Source: Cyclobacteriaceae bacterium (GTDB taxonomy: Bacteria; Bacteroidota; Bacteroidia; Cytophagales; Cyclobacteriaceae). From it: a stretch of 5,764 bases of DNA. This document shows positions 1-5,706 of the stretch, piece by piece. The translations under genes were made by a program, and so were the position numbers. How positions within the stretch are numbered: the stretch's first letter is position 1; the number at the start of each line of letters is the position of its first letter. The stretch covers positions 1-5,764 of the forward strand of contig DAOVVI010000134.1 in assembly GCA_030637245.1 (NCBI GenBank), written 5' to 3'. The notes below the pieces were generated by a model. It saw only the letters and a list, made by a program, of their open reading frames with translations, had not been told where the DNA came from and did not search any database.

Positions 1-45
1 ATTGCTGAAAATGCTGAGAAACTTAAAGCAGGCCAGGCTGGTTGA
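1..45 (+). CDS. C-terminal end of an unidentified upstream gene (partial)
   Basis: Reading frame 1 is open from the first base and ends at TGA 43-45, giving a 14-residue tail ending KLKAGQAG. The TGA shares its last A with the ATG of the lipoprotein gene (TGATG), an arrangement typical of translationally coupled genes. Frame 2 is also open from the left edge, to TAA 68-70 (tail ending DDLKKDVV), and would overlap the lipoprotein gene by 26 nt. Frame 1 is preferred because of the classic overlap and its more ordinary codons, with no AGG. The tail is too short to identify a family. Confidence 0.55.
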   Translation: MAENAEKLKAGQAG

Positions 46-1442
46 TGATCTCAAAAAAGACGTTGTTTAATCCGGTTTATTGTTTTATTCTATGTATTGT
101 AGGATTATCCATATTTAATTGTAAACCGGAGGAGGAAACCATCGATTTTGATTTCACCAACGGATTAGAGTTTTCCACTGATACTATCCTTTTTGATACT
201 GTTTTTACCGGTGTTGGAAGTGCCACAAAAAGACTGAAAGTATTTAATCCCAGTCAAAATGCATTAAAAATAAGCAGCATTAAACTTGGAGGTGGAAATT
301 CATCATCTTACAAAATTTTAGTGAATGGGACAGAACCTAACAATTCTGAGGATCTGCTCATTCTAGGCAAAGATTCAATCCTGATTTTAATTGAGGTATT
401 TATTGATCCCCAGGATGAGGACTCTCCTTACCTTATAAATGATTCTATTATTTTCGAAACGAACGGAATAACTCAACAAGTAAAGCTGATTTCATGGGGG
501 CAAGATGCCAATTATTTAGGAGATGTTATCCTGGCATGCAACACGACCTGGAATAATGAACGCCCTTACGTAATCTACAGTTCAATTTTGATCGATACAC
601 TCTGTCAATTAAATATTGAGAAAGGCGCACAAATATTTGGATCAAAGGGAGCTTACATTTATGTAAAAGGAAAACTAATCGCTGAGGGAACACCAGAAGA
701 GCGGATTATATTTAGAAATGAGCGGCGTGATCCAGCTTATGAACAAATACCAGGACAGTGGGGTGGAATCATGTTTTTGGAAGGCAGCCATGGAAATTAC
801 ATGAATTTTACAATTCTCAGAAATGCTGAGTTCGGCATTCGACTTGGATCTCCTGACCAGGATACCATTCCCGATATCATTCTGAAAAATACGGTTATTG
901 AAAACATGAGCAATTCCGGCATACTTTCATTTACTTCTGATCTATATGCTGAAAATGTACTTGTAAATAATTGCATTGAATTGAATTGTGGAAATATTGC
1001 CGGTGGAAATTATATATATAGACATTGTACATTCGCTAACTACGGATTCACTTTCGTTAGGCAAACGCCATCATTTTTTATCTCTGACAATATCATCCTG
1101 GATGATAATTCTACTATTGTTGAAGATATCCATGTAGAAATTCAAAATTCAATAATAGATGGAAATATGGAGGATGAATTATTGTTTGATTTGGGAGGAG
1201 GGGCAAATAATACCTTTTCCTTTATCAACAATATTTTCAAAACATCTATTTCAGATCTGGATACCCTGGGAAATATATTAAATGAAAATCCAAAATTTAT
1301 AGAACCGGCATTTTATAATTACCGATTAGATACACTCTCTCCCGCCAAAGACAAAGGAGCTTTGATTGGAGTTGAATTTGATTTGGATGGGATTCAAAGA
1401 GATGATCTCCCTGATCTTGGAGCATATGAAAGAATTGAATAG
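45..1442 (+). CDS. Predicted surface lipoprotein: ASH/HYDIN-like Ig domain plus parallel beta-helix
   Basis: A 465-residue protein, function unknown. Residues 1-25 form a signal peptide with a hydrophobic core (about 11-24) ending in SIFN before Cys26, the probable lipid-anchor cysteine. Asn at -1 is unusual for an E. coli-type lipobox. After Cys26 comes KPEEE, resembling the acidic lipoprotein export signal of Bacteroidota, so display on the outer surface is likely. Residues about 45-155 (FDTVFTGVGSATKRLKVFNP onward) look like an ASH/HYDIN-type Ig domain. From about 160 to 410 there are short Asn-rich strands with ENVLV, NNCIELNCGNI and IQNSIIDGN turns, typical of right-handed parallel beta-helices. 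The last 51 residues carry the DTLSPAKDKG, DLDGIQRDD and PDLGAYE motifs common at the end of such helices (choice-of-anchor Q type). I see no catalytic motif, so it may bind glycans or have a structural role. ATG 45 is chosen over TTG 42 because it overlaps the upstream stop and gives a normal signal peptide. It is first in the run leading to the YjbQ and peptidase E genes. Confidence 0.85.
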   Translation: MISKKTLFNPVYCFILCIVGLSIFNCKPEEETIDFDFTNGLEFSTDTILFDTVFTGVGSATKRLKVFNPSQNALKISSIKLGGGNSSSYKILVNGTEPNNSEDLLILGKDSILILIEVFIDPQDEDSPYLINDSIIFETNGITQQVKLISWGQDANYLGDVILACNTTWNNERPYVIYSSILIDTLCQLNIEKGAQIFGSKGAYIYVKGKLIAEGTPEERIIFRNERRDPAYEQIPGQWGGIMFLEGSHGNYMNFTILRNAEFGIRLGSPDQDTIPDIILKNTVIENMSNSGILSFTSDLYAENVLVNNCIELNCGNIAGGNYIYRHCTFANYGFTFVRQTPSFFISDNIILDDNSTIVEDIHVEIQNSIIDGNMEDELLFDLGGGANNTFSFINNIFKTSISDLDTLGNILNENPKFIEPAFYNYRLDTLSPAKDKGALIGVEFDLDGIQRDDLPDLGAYERIE

Positions 1443-1444
1443 GA
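1441..1444 (+). promoter_or_regulatory. Possible Shine-Dalgarno (AGGA) for the YjbQ gene
   Basis: AGGA overlaps the lipoprotein stop codon (TAG 1440-1442) and lies 6 nt before ATG 1451, a workable spacing. Most genes in this window and phylum lack such a site, so this could be chance. Confidence 0.35.
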
Positions 1445-1450
1445 ATTGAC

Positions 1451-1873
1451 ATGAAAATAGTTCAAAAAGAAATTACCCTAAATCCATACCCACGGGGCTT
1501 TCATTTAATTAGTCGCGAAATCGTCAATAAATTCAATGAATTAAAAAATATAAAGGCAGGCTTGCTGCATGTTTTTATAAAGCACACTTCAGCCAGTCTT
1601 ACTTTGAATGAAAATGCAGACCCGACTGTGCGTGTGGATTTTGAGAGCCATTTTAATAAAATGGTACCTGAAAATATGCCGTATTACAAGCATGACTACG
1701 AAGGTGCAGATGACATGCCGGCGCATATTAAATCTTCAATTTTAGGTAGTTCCATTACCATACCGATAACTAATGGGAGCATCAATGCAGGAATCTGGCA
1801 GGGCGTCTATTTATGTGAACACCGGAACAATGGAGGTGGCAGAAAACTTGTTTTAACCCTATATGGTGAATAA
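1451..1873 (+). CDS. yjbQ: YjbQ / UPF0047 family protein (secondary thiamine-phosphate synthase enzyme)
   Basis: A 140-residue cytosolic protein, full length for the UPF0047/TIGR00149 family. Family signatures are all present: HTSASLTLNENADPTVRVD at 45-63, the DDMPAHIKSSILGSS block at 87-101, and GIWQGVYLCEHR at 114-125, followed by the Gly-rich NNGGGRKLVL. Conserved His45, His92 and Glu123 are plausible active-site or metal ligands. Members of this family have weak thiamine-phosphate synthase activity and can complement E. coli thiE loss, but the physiological role is unresolved and the enzyme name should be read cautiously. The gene sits 8 nt after the lipoprotein gene and 12 nt before the peptidase E ATG, so it is probably co-transcribed with them. 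No thiamine genes or thiamine-riboswitch-like leader are visible nearby, so the context does not support a thiamine role. Confidence 0.93.
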   Translation: MKIVQKEITLNPYPRGFHLISREIVNKFNELKNIKAGLLHVFIKHTSASLTLNENADPTVRVDFESHFNKMVPENMPYYKHDYEGADDMPAHIKSSILGSSITIPITNGSINAGIWQGVYLCEHRNNGGGRKLVLTLYGE

Positions 1874-1885
1874 TTCTTATTGATT

Positions 1886-2602
1886 ATGAACAAAAGACTC
1901 TTATTACTCAGTAATTCCACAAATCCTGGAGAATCATACTTAAACTGGCCGAAATCGCACATCAAAGACTTTTTAGGGAGCTATGTTAAAAAAGTATTGT
2001 TTATCCCTTATGCAGGAATAACTATATCATATGATGATTACTTTACTGCCGTATCAGCACAATTAGTTGCTTTTGGCTACCGGGTCGATAGCATTCATCA
2101 CCTTGAAATCAAGGAAGGATTTATTAATGATTATGATGCATTTGCCATAGGTGGCGGCAATACATTTCAATTAGCCAGTCTATTGCAAAAGAGGAGGCTC
2201 ATCGAGCCAATCAGGGAAGCCGTGGAAAATGGAATGCCTTTCATGGGCTGGAGCGCCGGATCCAATATTACCTGCCCAACCATTATGACTACAAATGATA
2301 TGCCTGTTGTGGAACCGGCGTCATTCAATGGTCTTAACCTGATTCCCTTTCAGATCAATCCGCATTATACGGAAGCCACCATACCAAACCACGGTGGAGA
2401 AAGCAGAGACATGCGCATCCAGGAATTTATAACCATCAATAAAAATATACATGTAGTTGGTATTCCGGAGGGTTCCTTATTGAGACAGGAAGGAGATCAA
2501 TTATTTTTTGTTGGCAAGGGATCTTGCAAAATATTTATTCATGGGAAATCACCACAATTATATAAAGATGGTGATAACCTGAGTTGGTTACTTCATGCTT
2601 AA
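1886..2602 (+). CDS. pepE: Peptidase E (alpha-aspartyl dipeptidase, family S51)
   Basis: A 238-residue cytosolic peptidase of family S51, which releases N-terminal Asp from dipeptides such as Asp-Xaa. The nucleophile elbow GWSAGSN places Ser123, with His160 in INPHY and Glu195 in GIPEGS. The spacing matches the Ser120-His157-Glu192 triad of Salmonella PepE with a constant +3 offset, so the active site is intact. The AIGGGNTFQL motif (87-96) is also typical. Cyanophycinase, another S51 branch, is less likely because of the shorter length and the GWSAGSN rather than GTSAG context. ATG 1886 is preferred over an in-frame TTG at 1880, since it starts directly at the first beta-strand (KRLLLLSN). 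No Shine-Dalgarno is visible. It is the last gene of the + strand run, and its stop abuts the stop of the convergent gene, so no dedicated terminator fits between them. Confidence 0.94.
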   Translation: MNKRLLLLSNSTNPGESYLNWPKSHIKDFLGSYVKKVLFIPYAGITISYDDYFTAVSAQLVAFGYRVDSIHHLEIKEGFINDYDAFAIGGGNTFQLASLLQKRRLIEPIREAVENGMPFMGWSAGSNITCPTIMTTNDMPVVEPASFNGLNLIPFQINPHYTEATIPNHGGESRDMRIQEFITINKNIHVVGIPEGSLLRQEGDQLFFVGKGSCKIFIHGKSPQLYKDGDNLSWLLHA

Positions 2603-2606
2603 TTAA
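2599..2606. other. TTAATTAA palindrome holding both stop codons of convergent genes
   Basis: The + strand TAA of pepE (2600-2602) and the - strand TAA of the GIN-domain gene (2603-2605) touch with no base between them, inside an 8-bp perfect palindrome. There is no room for an intergenic terminator, and I found no convincing GC-rich hairpin with a U-tract in the flanking 3' coding ends. Confidence 0.9.
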
Positions 2607-3304
2607 AGATCTCCACTAATTTTTCCACCTAAACTGGTGCTGGATTTAACCTCGGCAGGTTTACCTTTGTATTTCAGTATCGCTTTGGAGCCAGCAGTAG
2701 CTTCAAGTCTGTTTTTTACCCAAACAACCACATTAGAATTGGTATTGGATTTTACATAGCCATTTTCAGTTTCAAACTCGAAGGCATTGTATTTTGATCC
2801 CAAATTTGCATCGACTTCCTGCAAATCAGCTTTTCCGGAAATTTCTATCCGTCCACCATTAGAAAGTGAAGCTTTTACAGCAGATACATCCACTTCCACA
2901 TTAATTACAGCGTTTCCATTAGCCTTCAATTTCAATTCATCACCAGTCAGTACTTCCTGAAACTTGACATCCGCTTTATTTGAAGCGTCAATGGATCTGA
3001 GTTTTACATACTCGACTTCTATATTTACATCCGATTCCTTAAAAATTCCAGTCTTTACTTTAATCTTTAATTCCCTGCCTGAAGACTTAGTGACTATCTT
3101 ATCATATCCGATACCATTAGCTACAATCGTAATTCTTTCTTTGTCAGCTTTAATAAATACAACTTTCAGATCATCTGAAATTTTCACCTGATCAAAAGGA
3201 GAAATTTCTCTCACAACTTTGTTTTGAGCAAATAAATTGGCAGAAGTAAAAATAATGATTGCGATAAGGACTTGTGCGGATAGATGTGTCATCGAAGATT
3301 TCAT
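2603..3304 (-). CDS. Secreted GIN-domain (DUF2807) protein
   Basis: A 233-residue exported protein. Residues 1-26 form a Sec signal peptide with hydrophobic core LIAIIIFTSANLF and likely cleavage near FA-QNK. There is no lipobox cysteine. The mature part starts with REISPFDQVKISDDLKVVF (32-50), typical of the head-GIN / putative auto-transporter adhesin domain (DUF2807). It continues with repeating short beta-strands to the end (ADVKF, VINVEV, RIEISGKADLQEVDA, SKAILKYKG), consistent with a beta-solenoid. The domain is very common in Bacteroidota. Its function is unknown, and the adhesin label is only a database name. ATG 3304 is chosen because an upstream in-frame TTG at 3322 would fall inside a possible -7 promoter box. 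A shorter start at 3292 would still leave a signal peptide. A terminator separates the gene from the EF-G-like gene upstream, so it is probably transcribed alone. Confidence 0.88.
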   Translation of the reverse strand: MKSSMTHLSAQVLIAIIIFTSANLFAQNKVVREISPFDQVKISDDLKVVFIKADKERITIVANGIGYDKIVTKSSGRELKIKVKTGIFKESDVNIEVEYVKLRSIDASNKADVKFQEVLTGDELKLKANGNAVINVEVDVSAVKASLSNGGRIEISGKADLQEVDANLGSKYNAFEFETENGYVKSNTNSNVVVWVKNRLEATAGSKAILKYKGKPAEVKSSTSLGGKISGDL

Positions 3305-3319
3305 AAGTACAATTTTTGG

Positions 3320-3345
3320 CAAATTTATAAAAATACTTTATACAA
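3320..3345 (-). promoter_or_regulatory. Possible Bacteroidota-type promoter for the GIN-domain gene
   Basis: Reading the - strand, TTG (3345-3343) is followed after 15 nt by TAAATTTG (3327-3320), which fully matches the Bacteroidota -7 consensus TAnnTTTG. The spacing is a little shorter than the usual 17-23 nt. The start site would fall near 3314, leaving a leader of only about 10 nt before ATG 3304. AT-rich sequence makes chance matches likely. Confidence 0.35.
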
Positions 3346-3362
3346 TTTTGTTCTAAAATCAA

Positions 3363-3396
3363 AAAACCCATCAGACGTAAAATACTGATGGGTTTT
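3363..3396 (-). terminator. Rho-independent terminator of the EF-G-like gene
   Basis: A perfect 12-bp inverted repeat, AAAACCCATCAG (3363-3374) and CTGATGGGTTTT (3385-3396), with a 10-nt loop. On the - strand the hairpin is followed by a run of six T (part of it in the stem) and then a further T-rich stretch. It lies 25 nt after the EF-G-like stop codon and about 60 nt before the GIN-domain start, so it separates two co-directional genes. On the + strand the trailing sequence is AAAC, and no + strand gene reads into it. Confidence 0.9.
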
Positions 3397-3420
3397 AAAC
3401 ATTTATTTTTTAAAATTTAT

Positions 3421-5547
3421 CTATTCTTCTTCTTTCGTCTGCATTTCCTTCATCAGTTTCTGCTGGATGTCCATTGGAACCGGCGAATACTCTGCGAATT
3501 TGGTAGAAAAGCTTGCTCTTCCCTGTGTAATCGATCTGAGAGAAGTGGTGTATTTATACATTTCGGCCAGTGGAGTTTTTGCCTTAATAATCTTATAAAC
3601 TCCCTTGCTGTCCATGCCCTGAATGATTGATCTTCTTGATTGAAGATCTGTCATCACATCACCCATTAAATCATCGGGAACCATTACTTCAAGGTCATTA
3701 ATCGGCTCAAGAATTTTGGGATCCGCTTTTATAAAGGCTGCTTTAAAAGCCATAGTGCCTGCAATCTTAAACGATATATCGTTTGAATCCACAGCGTGCA
3801 TTTTCCCATCATAGACCATTACCCGAATGTCGCGGACATACGAACCGGTGATTGGCCCTTCTTCCATTTTTTCCATTATTCCTTTCATAATGGAAGGTAT
3901 GTACCTTGTATCAATTACACCACCTACTATACAATTATAAAAAATTAGCTTTCCTCCCCATTCCAAATCAATTTCTTCTTTACCTCTTATATTAAAATCG
4001 GTAGGTTCGGCCATTCCTTCATAGTACGGCTCTATTCTTATGTACACTTCACCAAACTGTCCGGCGCCACCAGATTGCTTTTTATGACGATAATCTGCAT
4101 CTGCGGATTTTTGGATGGTTTCGCGATACGCAATTCTAGGCTTAATAAATTCGATTTCTATATTATGTAAATGAGACAATTTCCATTCTGTAACAGCAAA
4201 GTGAAGTTCTCCCTGTCCATTTAATATTAGTTGTTTTAATTCTCTGGAATAGTGAAAAAGCGTAGTTGGATCTTCTTCATGGATTTCTCTCAATATCTCT
4301 GCTAATTTTTCCTCATCATTCTTATCCTTGGCCTTAATCGCAGTAGTAATTCTAGGAGCAGGGAACTCCATTGGCGCAATGGCAAAACTCACACTTTTAT
4401 CATGAAGCGTATGATTTGTATGTGTGTTTTTAAGTTTTACGGTAGCTCCAATGTCTCCTGCGGCCAATTGATCAACATTGTTTTTATTCTTTCCATCCAT
4501 GATGAACAACTGGTTGAATCGCTCTGTTGTATCATTTTGATTATTTACCAGGTCCTGACCAATTTTCAGAATCCCCGAGGTAACTTTGAAATAAGTGATT
4601 TTCCCAAGGAAAGGCTCTATGATAGTTTTAAATACAAAAATTGATGTTGGCTTACCTGGATCACAAGCTATTTCTTCCCCTTCAGATGTAATTTCCGGGT
4701 TCATCTCAATTGCTGCCGGCGCCACATTATCAATAAATCCCATCAGTCTTCCGCTCCCCATATTATTTTTTGCCGATAAACAGAAAATTGGAAATACCTC
4801 ATGATTCATCATTCCGATTTTCAATCCTTTTCTCATTTCATCTTCATCGAGCGTTCCTTTCTCAAAATAAAGCTCCATGAGTTCTTCATCATTTTCAGCA
4901 GCTTTTTCTACCAATTCATTGTGCAGTTCATTCGCCTTGTCTTGCTCTTCGTCAGGAATTGGCAATTTCTCTGGTTTTCCACCGTCTTTAGGAAATTTGT
5001 ACATCGTCATTTTTAGCAGATCAATGATGCTATCAAATCCTTCTCCCTGATTAGCAGGATATTGCATTAATATTGCAGGGGAACCAAAACGCTTTTTAAT
5101 TGAATCAACAGCAGTTTCAAAGTTTGATTTGGGATGGTCAACTTGATTTACAGCAAGAATAACAGGTTTTTTAAATTGATCAACATAGTTCCATATTAAC
5201 TCGGTGCTTACTTCTACTCCATTCTGTGCATTTATCAACATTACACAAGTATCGGCGACTTTCATCGAGGACACGATTTCTCCCATGAAATCATCTAAGC
5301 CCGGTGTATCAATTATATTTATTTTATACCCACGCCATTCGGTGTGAAGAGATGTGGCATATACGGAATTTTCTCTTTCGTGTTCAATCTCATGATAATC
5401 GGATACTGTGTTTTTATCTTCAACAGATCCTCTCCTTTTTAAAATTCCAGCTTCAAAAAGCATTGTTTCGGCAAGGGTAGTCTTGCCGCTTTTTGCCCCT
5501 CCAATCAATACAACATTTTTAATATGTTTCTCGTCATATGTTTTCAT
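3421..5547 (-). CDS. fusA2: Elongation factor G-like translational GTPase, EF-G2/FusA2 paralogue with altered G motifs
   Basis: A 708-residue protein with the full EF-G domain order: G domain 1-280 including a helical G' insert (about 195-250), domain II about 297-390, domain III about 395-470 (HEEDPTT at 423-429), domain IV about 471-605, domain V about 612-690. The P-loop is GGAKSGKT (16-23). The switch II motif reads DTPGLDDF (80-87), with Leu84 where translational GTPases have the catalytic His. Switch I reads HERENSVYAT (56-65) rather than ERGITI, with Ser61 in place of the Mg-binding Thr. G4 is NQVD (134-137) rather than NKxD. SAK (258-260) fits G5. The domain IV tip is well kept: QSGGAGQFGE (491-500) and HAVDS (584-588), the loops that enter the decoding site during translocation. 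Canonical fusA normally sits between rpsG and tuf or rpsJ; this gene does not, so it is a paralogue. It resembles the Bacteroides EF-G2 class reported to support translocation without GTP hydrolysis. ATG 5547 gives a start just before the first G-domain strand. The symbol denotes the paralogue class only. Confidence 0.92.
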   Translation of the reverse strand: MKTYDEKHIKNVVLIGGAKSGKTTLAETMLFEAGILKRRGSVEDKNTVSDYHEIEHERENSVYATSLHTEWRGYKINIIDTPGLDDFMGEIVSSMKVADTCVMLINAQNGVEVSTELIWNYVDQFKKPVILAVNQVDHPKSNFETAVDSIKKRFGSPAILMQYPANQGEGFDSIIDLLKMTMYKFPKDGGKPEKLPIPDEEQDKANELHNELVEKAAENDEELMELYFEKGTLDEDEMRKGLKIGMMNHEVFPIFCLSAKNNMGSGRLMGFIDNVAPAAIEMNPEITSEGEEIACDPGKPTSIFVFKTIIEPFLGKITYFKVTSGILKIGQDLVNNQNDTTERFNQLFIMDGKNKNNVDQLAAGDIGATVKLKNTHTNHTLHDKSVSFAIAPMEFPAPRITTAIKAKDKNDEEKLAEILREIHEEDPTTLFHYSRELKQLILNGQGELHFAVTEWKLSHLHNIEIEFIKPRIAYRETIQKSADADYRHKKQSGGAGQFGEVYIRIEPYYEGMAEPTDFNIRGKEEIDLEWGGKLIFYNCIVGGVIDTRYIPSIMKGIMEKMEEGPITGSYVRDIRVMVYDGKMHAVDSNDISFKIAGTMAFKAAFIKADPKILEPINDLEVMVPDDLMGDVMTDLQSRRSIIQGMDSKGVYKIIKAKTPLAEMYKYTTSLRSITQGRASFSTKFAEYSPVPMDIQQKLMKEMQTKEEE

Positions 5548-5613
5548 AATTATCAGTGTTTTCAGTTAAAAAAAAATAGTTAGATAATCTTATTCTCTTT
5601 TTTAGAAAGACGG

Positions 5614-5644
5614 TAAATCTAACCGAATAGGGTTTTAAAAGCAA
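5614..5644 (-). promoter_or_regulatory. Candidate promoter of the EF-G-like gene
   Basis: On the - strand TTG (5644-5642) is followed after 20 nt by TAGATTTA (5621-5614). The spacing is ideal for the Bacteroidota -33/-7 promoter, and the -7 box matches five of the six fixed positions of TAnnTTTG. It would start transcription near 5608, leaving a leader of about 60 nt. A competing -7 box, GATATTTG (5664-5657), lies upstream with no TTG at -33. Confidence 0.35.
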
Positions 5645-5646
5645 CA

Positions 5647-5661
5647 ATTTGAGAATCAAAT
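5647..5661. repeat. Short perfect inverted repeat (6-bp arms)
   Basis: ATTTGA and TCAAAT separated by GAA. It overlaps the alternative -7 box GATATTTG on the - strand, so it could be an operator. It is weak and AT-rich, so it could equally be chance. Confidence 0.4.
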
Positions 5662-5672
5662 ATCCGGGATGA

Positions 5673-5692
5673 TAATTTCAGTTTTGAAATTA
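5673..5692. repeat. Perfect inverted repeat (8-bp arms)
   Basis: TAATTTCA and TGAAATTA around a GTTT loop. Its symmetry and its place between the candidate promoter and the FNR-like site suggest an operator or a small hairpin. No T-run follows on either strand, so it is not a terminator. Confidence 0.5.
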
Positions 5693-5706
5693 CTGATCTA
5701 TATCAT
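5693..5706. promoter_or_regulatory. FNR/CRP-family-like palindrome (CTGAT-CTAT-ATCAT)
   Basis: The core TGAT-N4-ATCA (5694-5697 and 5702-5705) matches the inner eight fixed bases of the FNR/Anr consensus TTGAT-N4-ATCAA; only the outermost base on each side differs. It lies about 45 nt upstream of a start site driven by the alternative -7 box GATATTTG (5664-5657), or about 90 nt upstream of the start from the other candidate promoter. Both are positions where Crp/Fnr proteins can act. Whether it controls the EF-G-like gene or a gene to the right is unknown. Confidence 0.35.

Noticed and set aside
1880..1885. TTG start for peptidase E
   Set aside because: Adds only Met-Ile before an ATG that matches the usual N-terminus of the family.
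2626..2639. CACC-N6-GGTG hairpin near the GIN-domain stop as a terminator
   Set aside because: Only 4 bp of stem and no T-run on either strand.
2964..3191. 75-codon + strand open frame inside the GIN-domain gene
   Set aside because: Lies wholly antisense to a gene with a clear signal peptide and domain; no recognisable protein features.
3305..3322. TTG start for the GIN-domain protein
   Set aside because: Would sit inside a candidate -7 promoter box; the ATG at 3304 already gives a full signal peptide.
3363..3396. Bidirectional or + strand terminator role
   Set aside because: No + strand gene leads into it, and AAAC rather than a T-run follows the hairpin on that strand.
3388..3630. 80-codon + strand open frame over the EF-G-like 3' end
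   Set aside because: Starts in the terminator and runs antisense to conserved EF-G domain V; Phe-rich composition is an artefact of complementing Lys/Glu codons.
4402..5016. Three + strand open frames inside the EF-G-like gene (4402-4644, 4595-4804, 4801-5016)
   Set aside because: All antisense to conserved EF-G domains, mutually overlapping, with no start signals or family features.
5296..5298. Leu84 of the EF-G-like protein as a sequencing error
   Set aside because: TTA differs from both His codons at two or more positions, the frame is open on both sides, and switch I and G4 are also altered.
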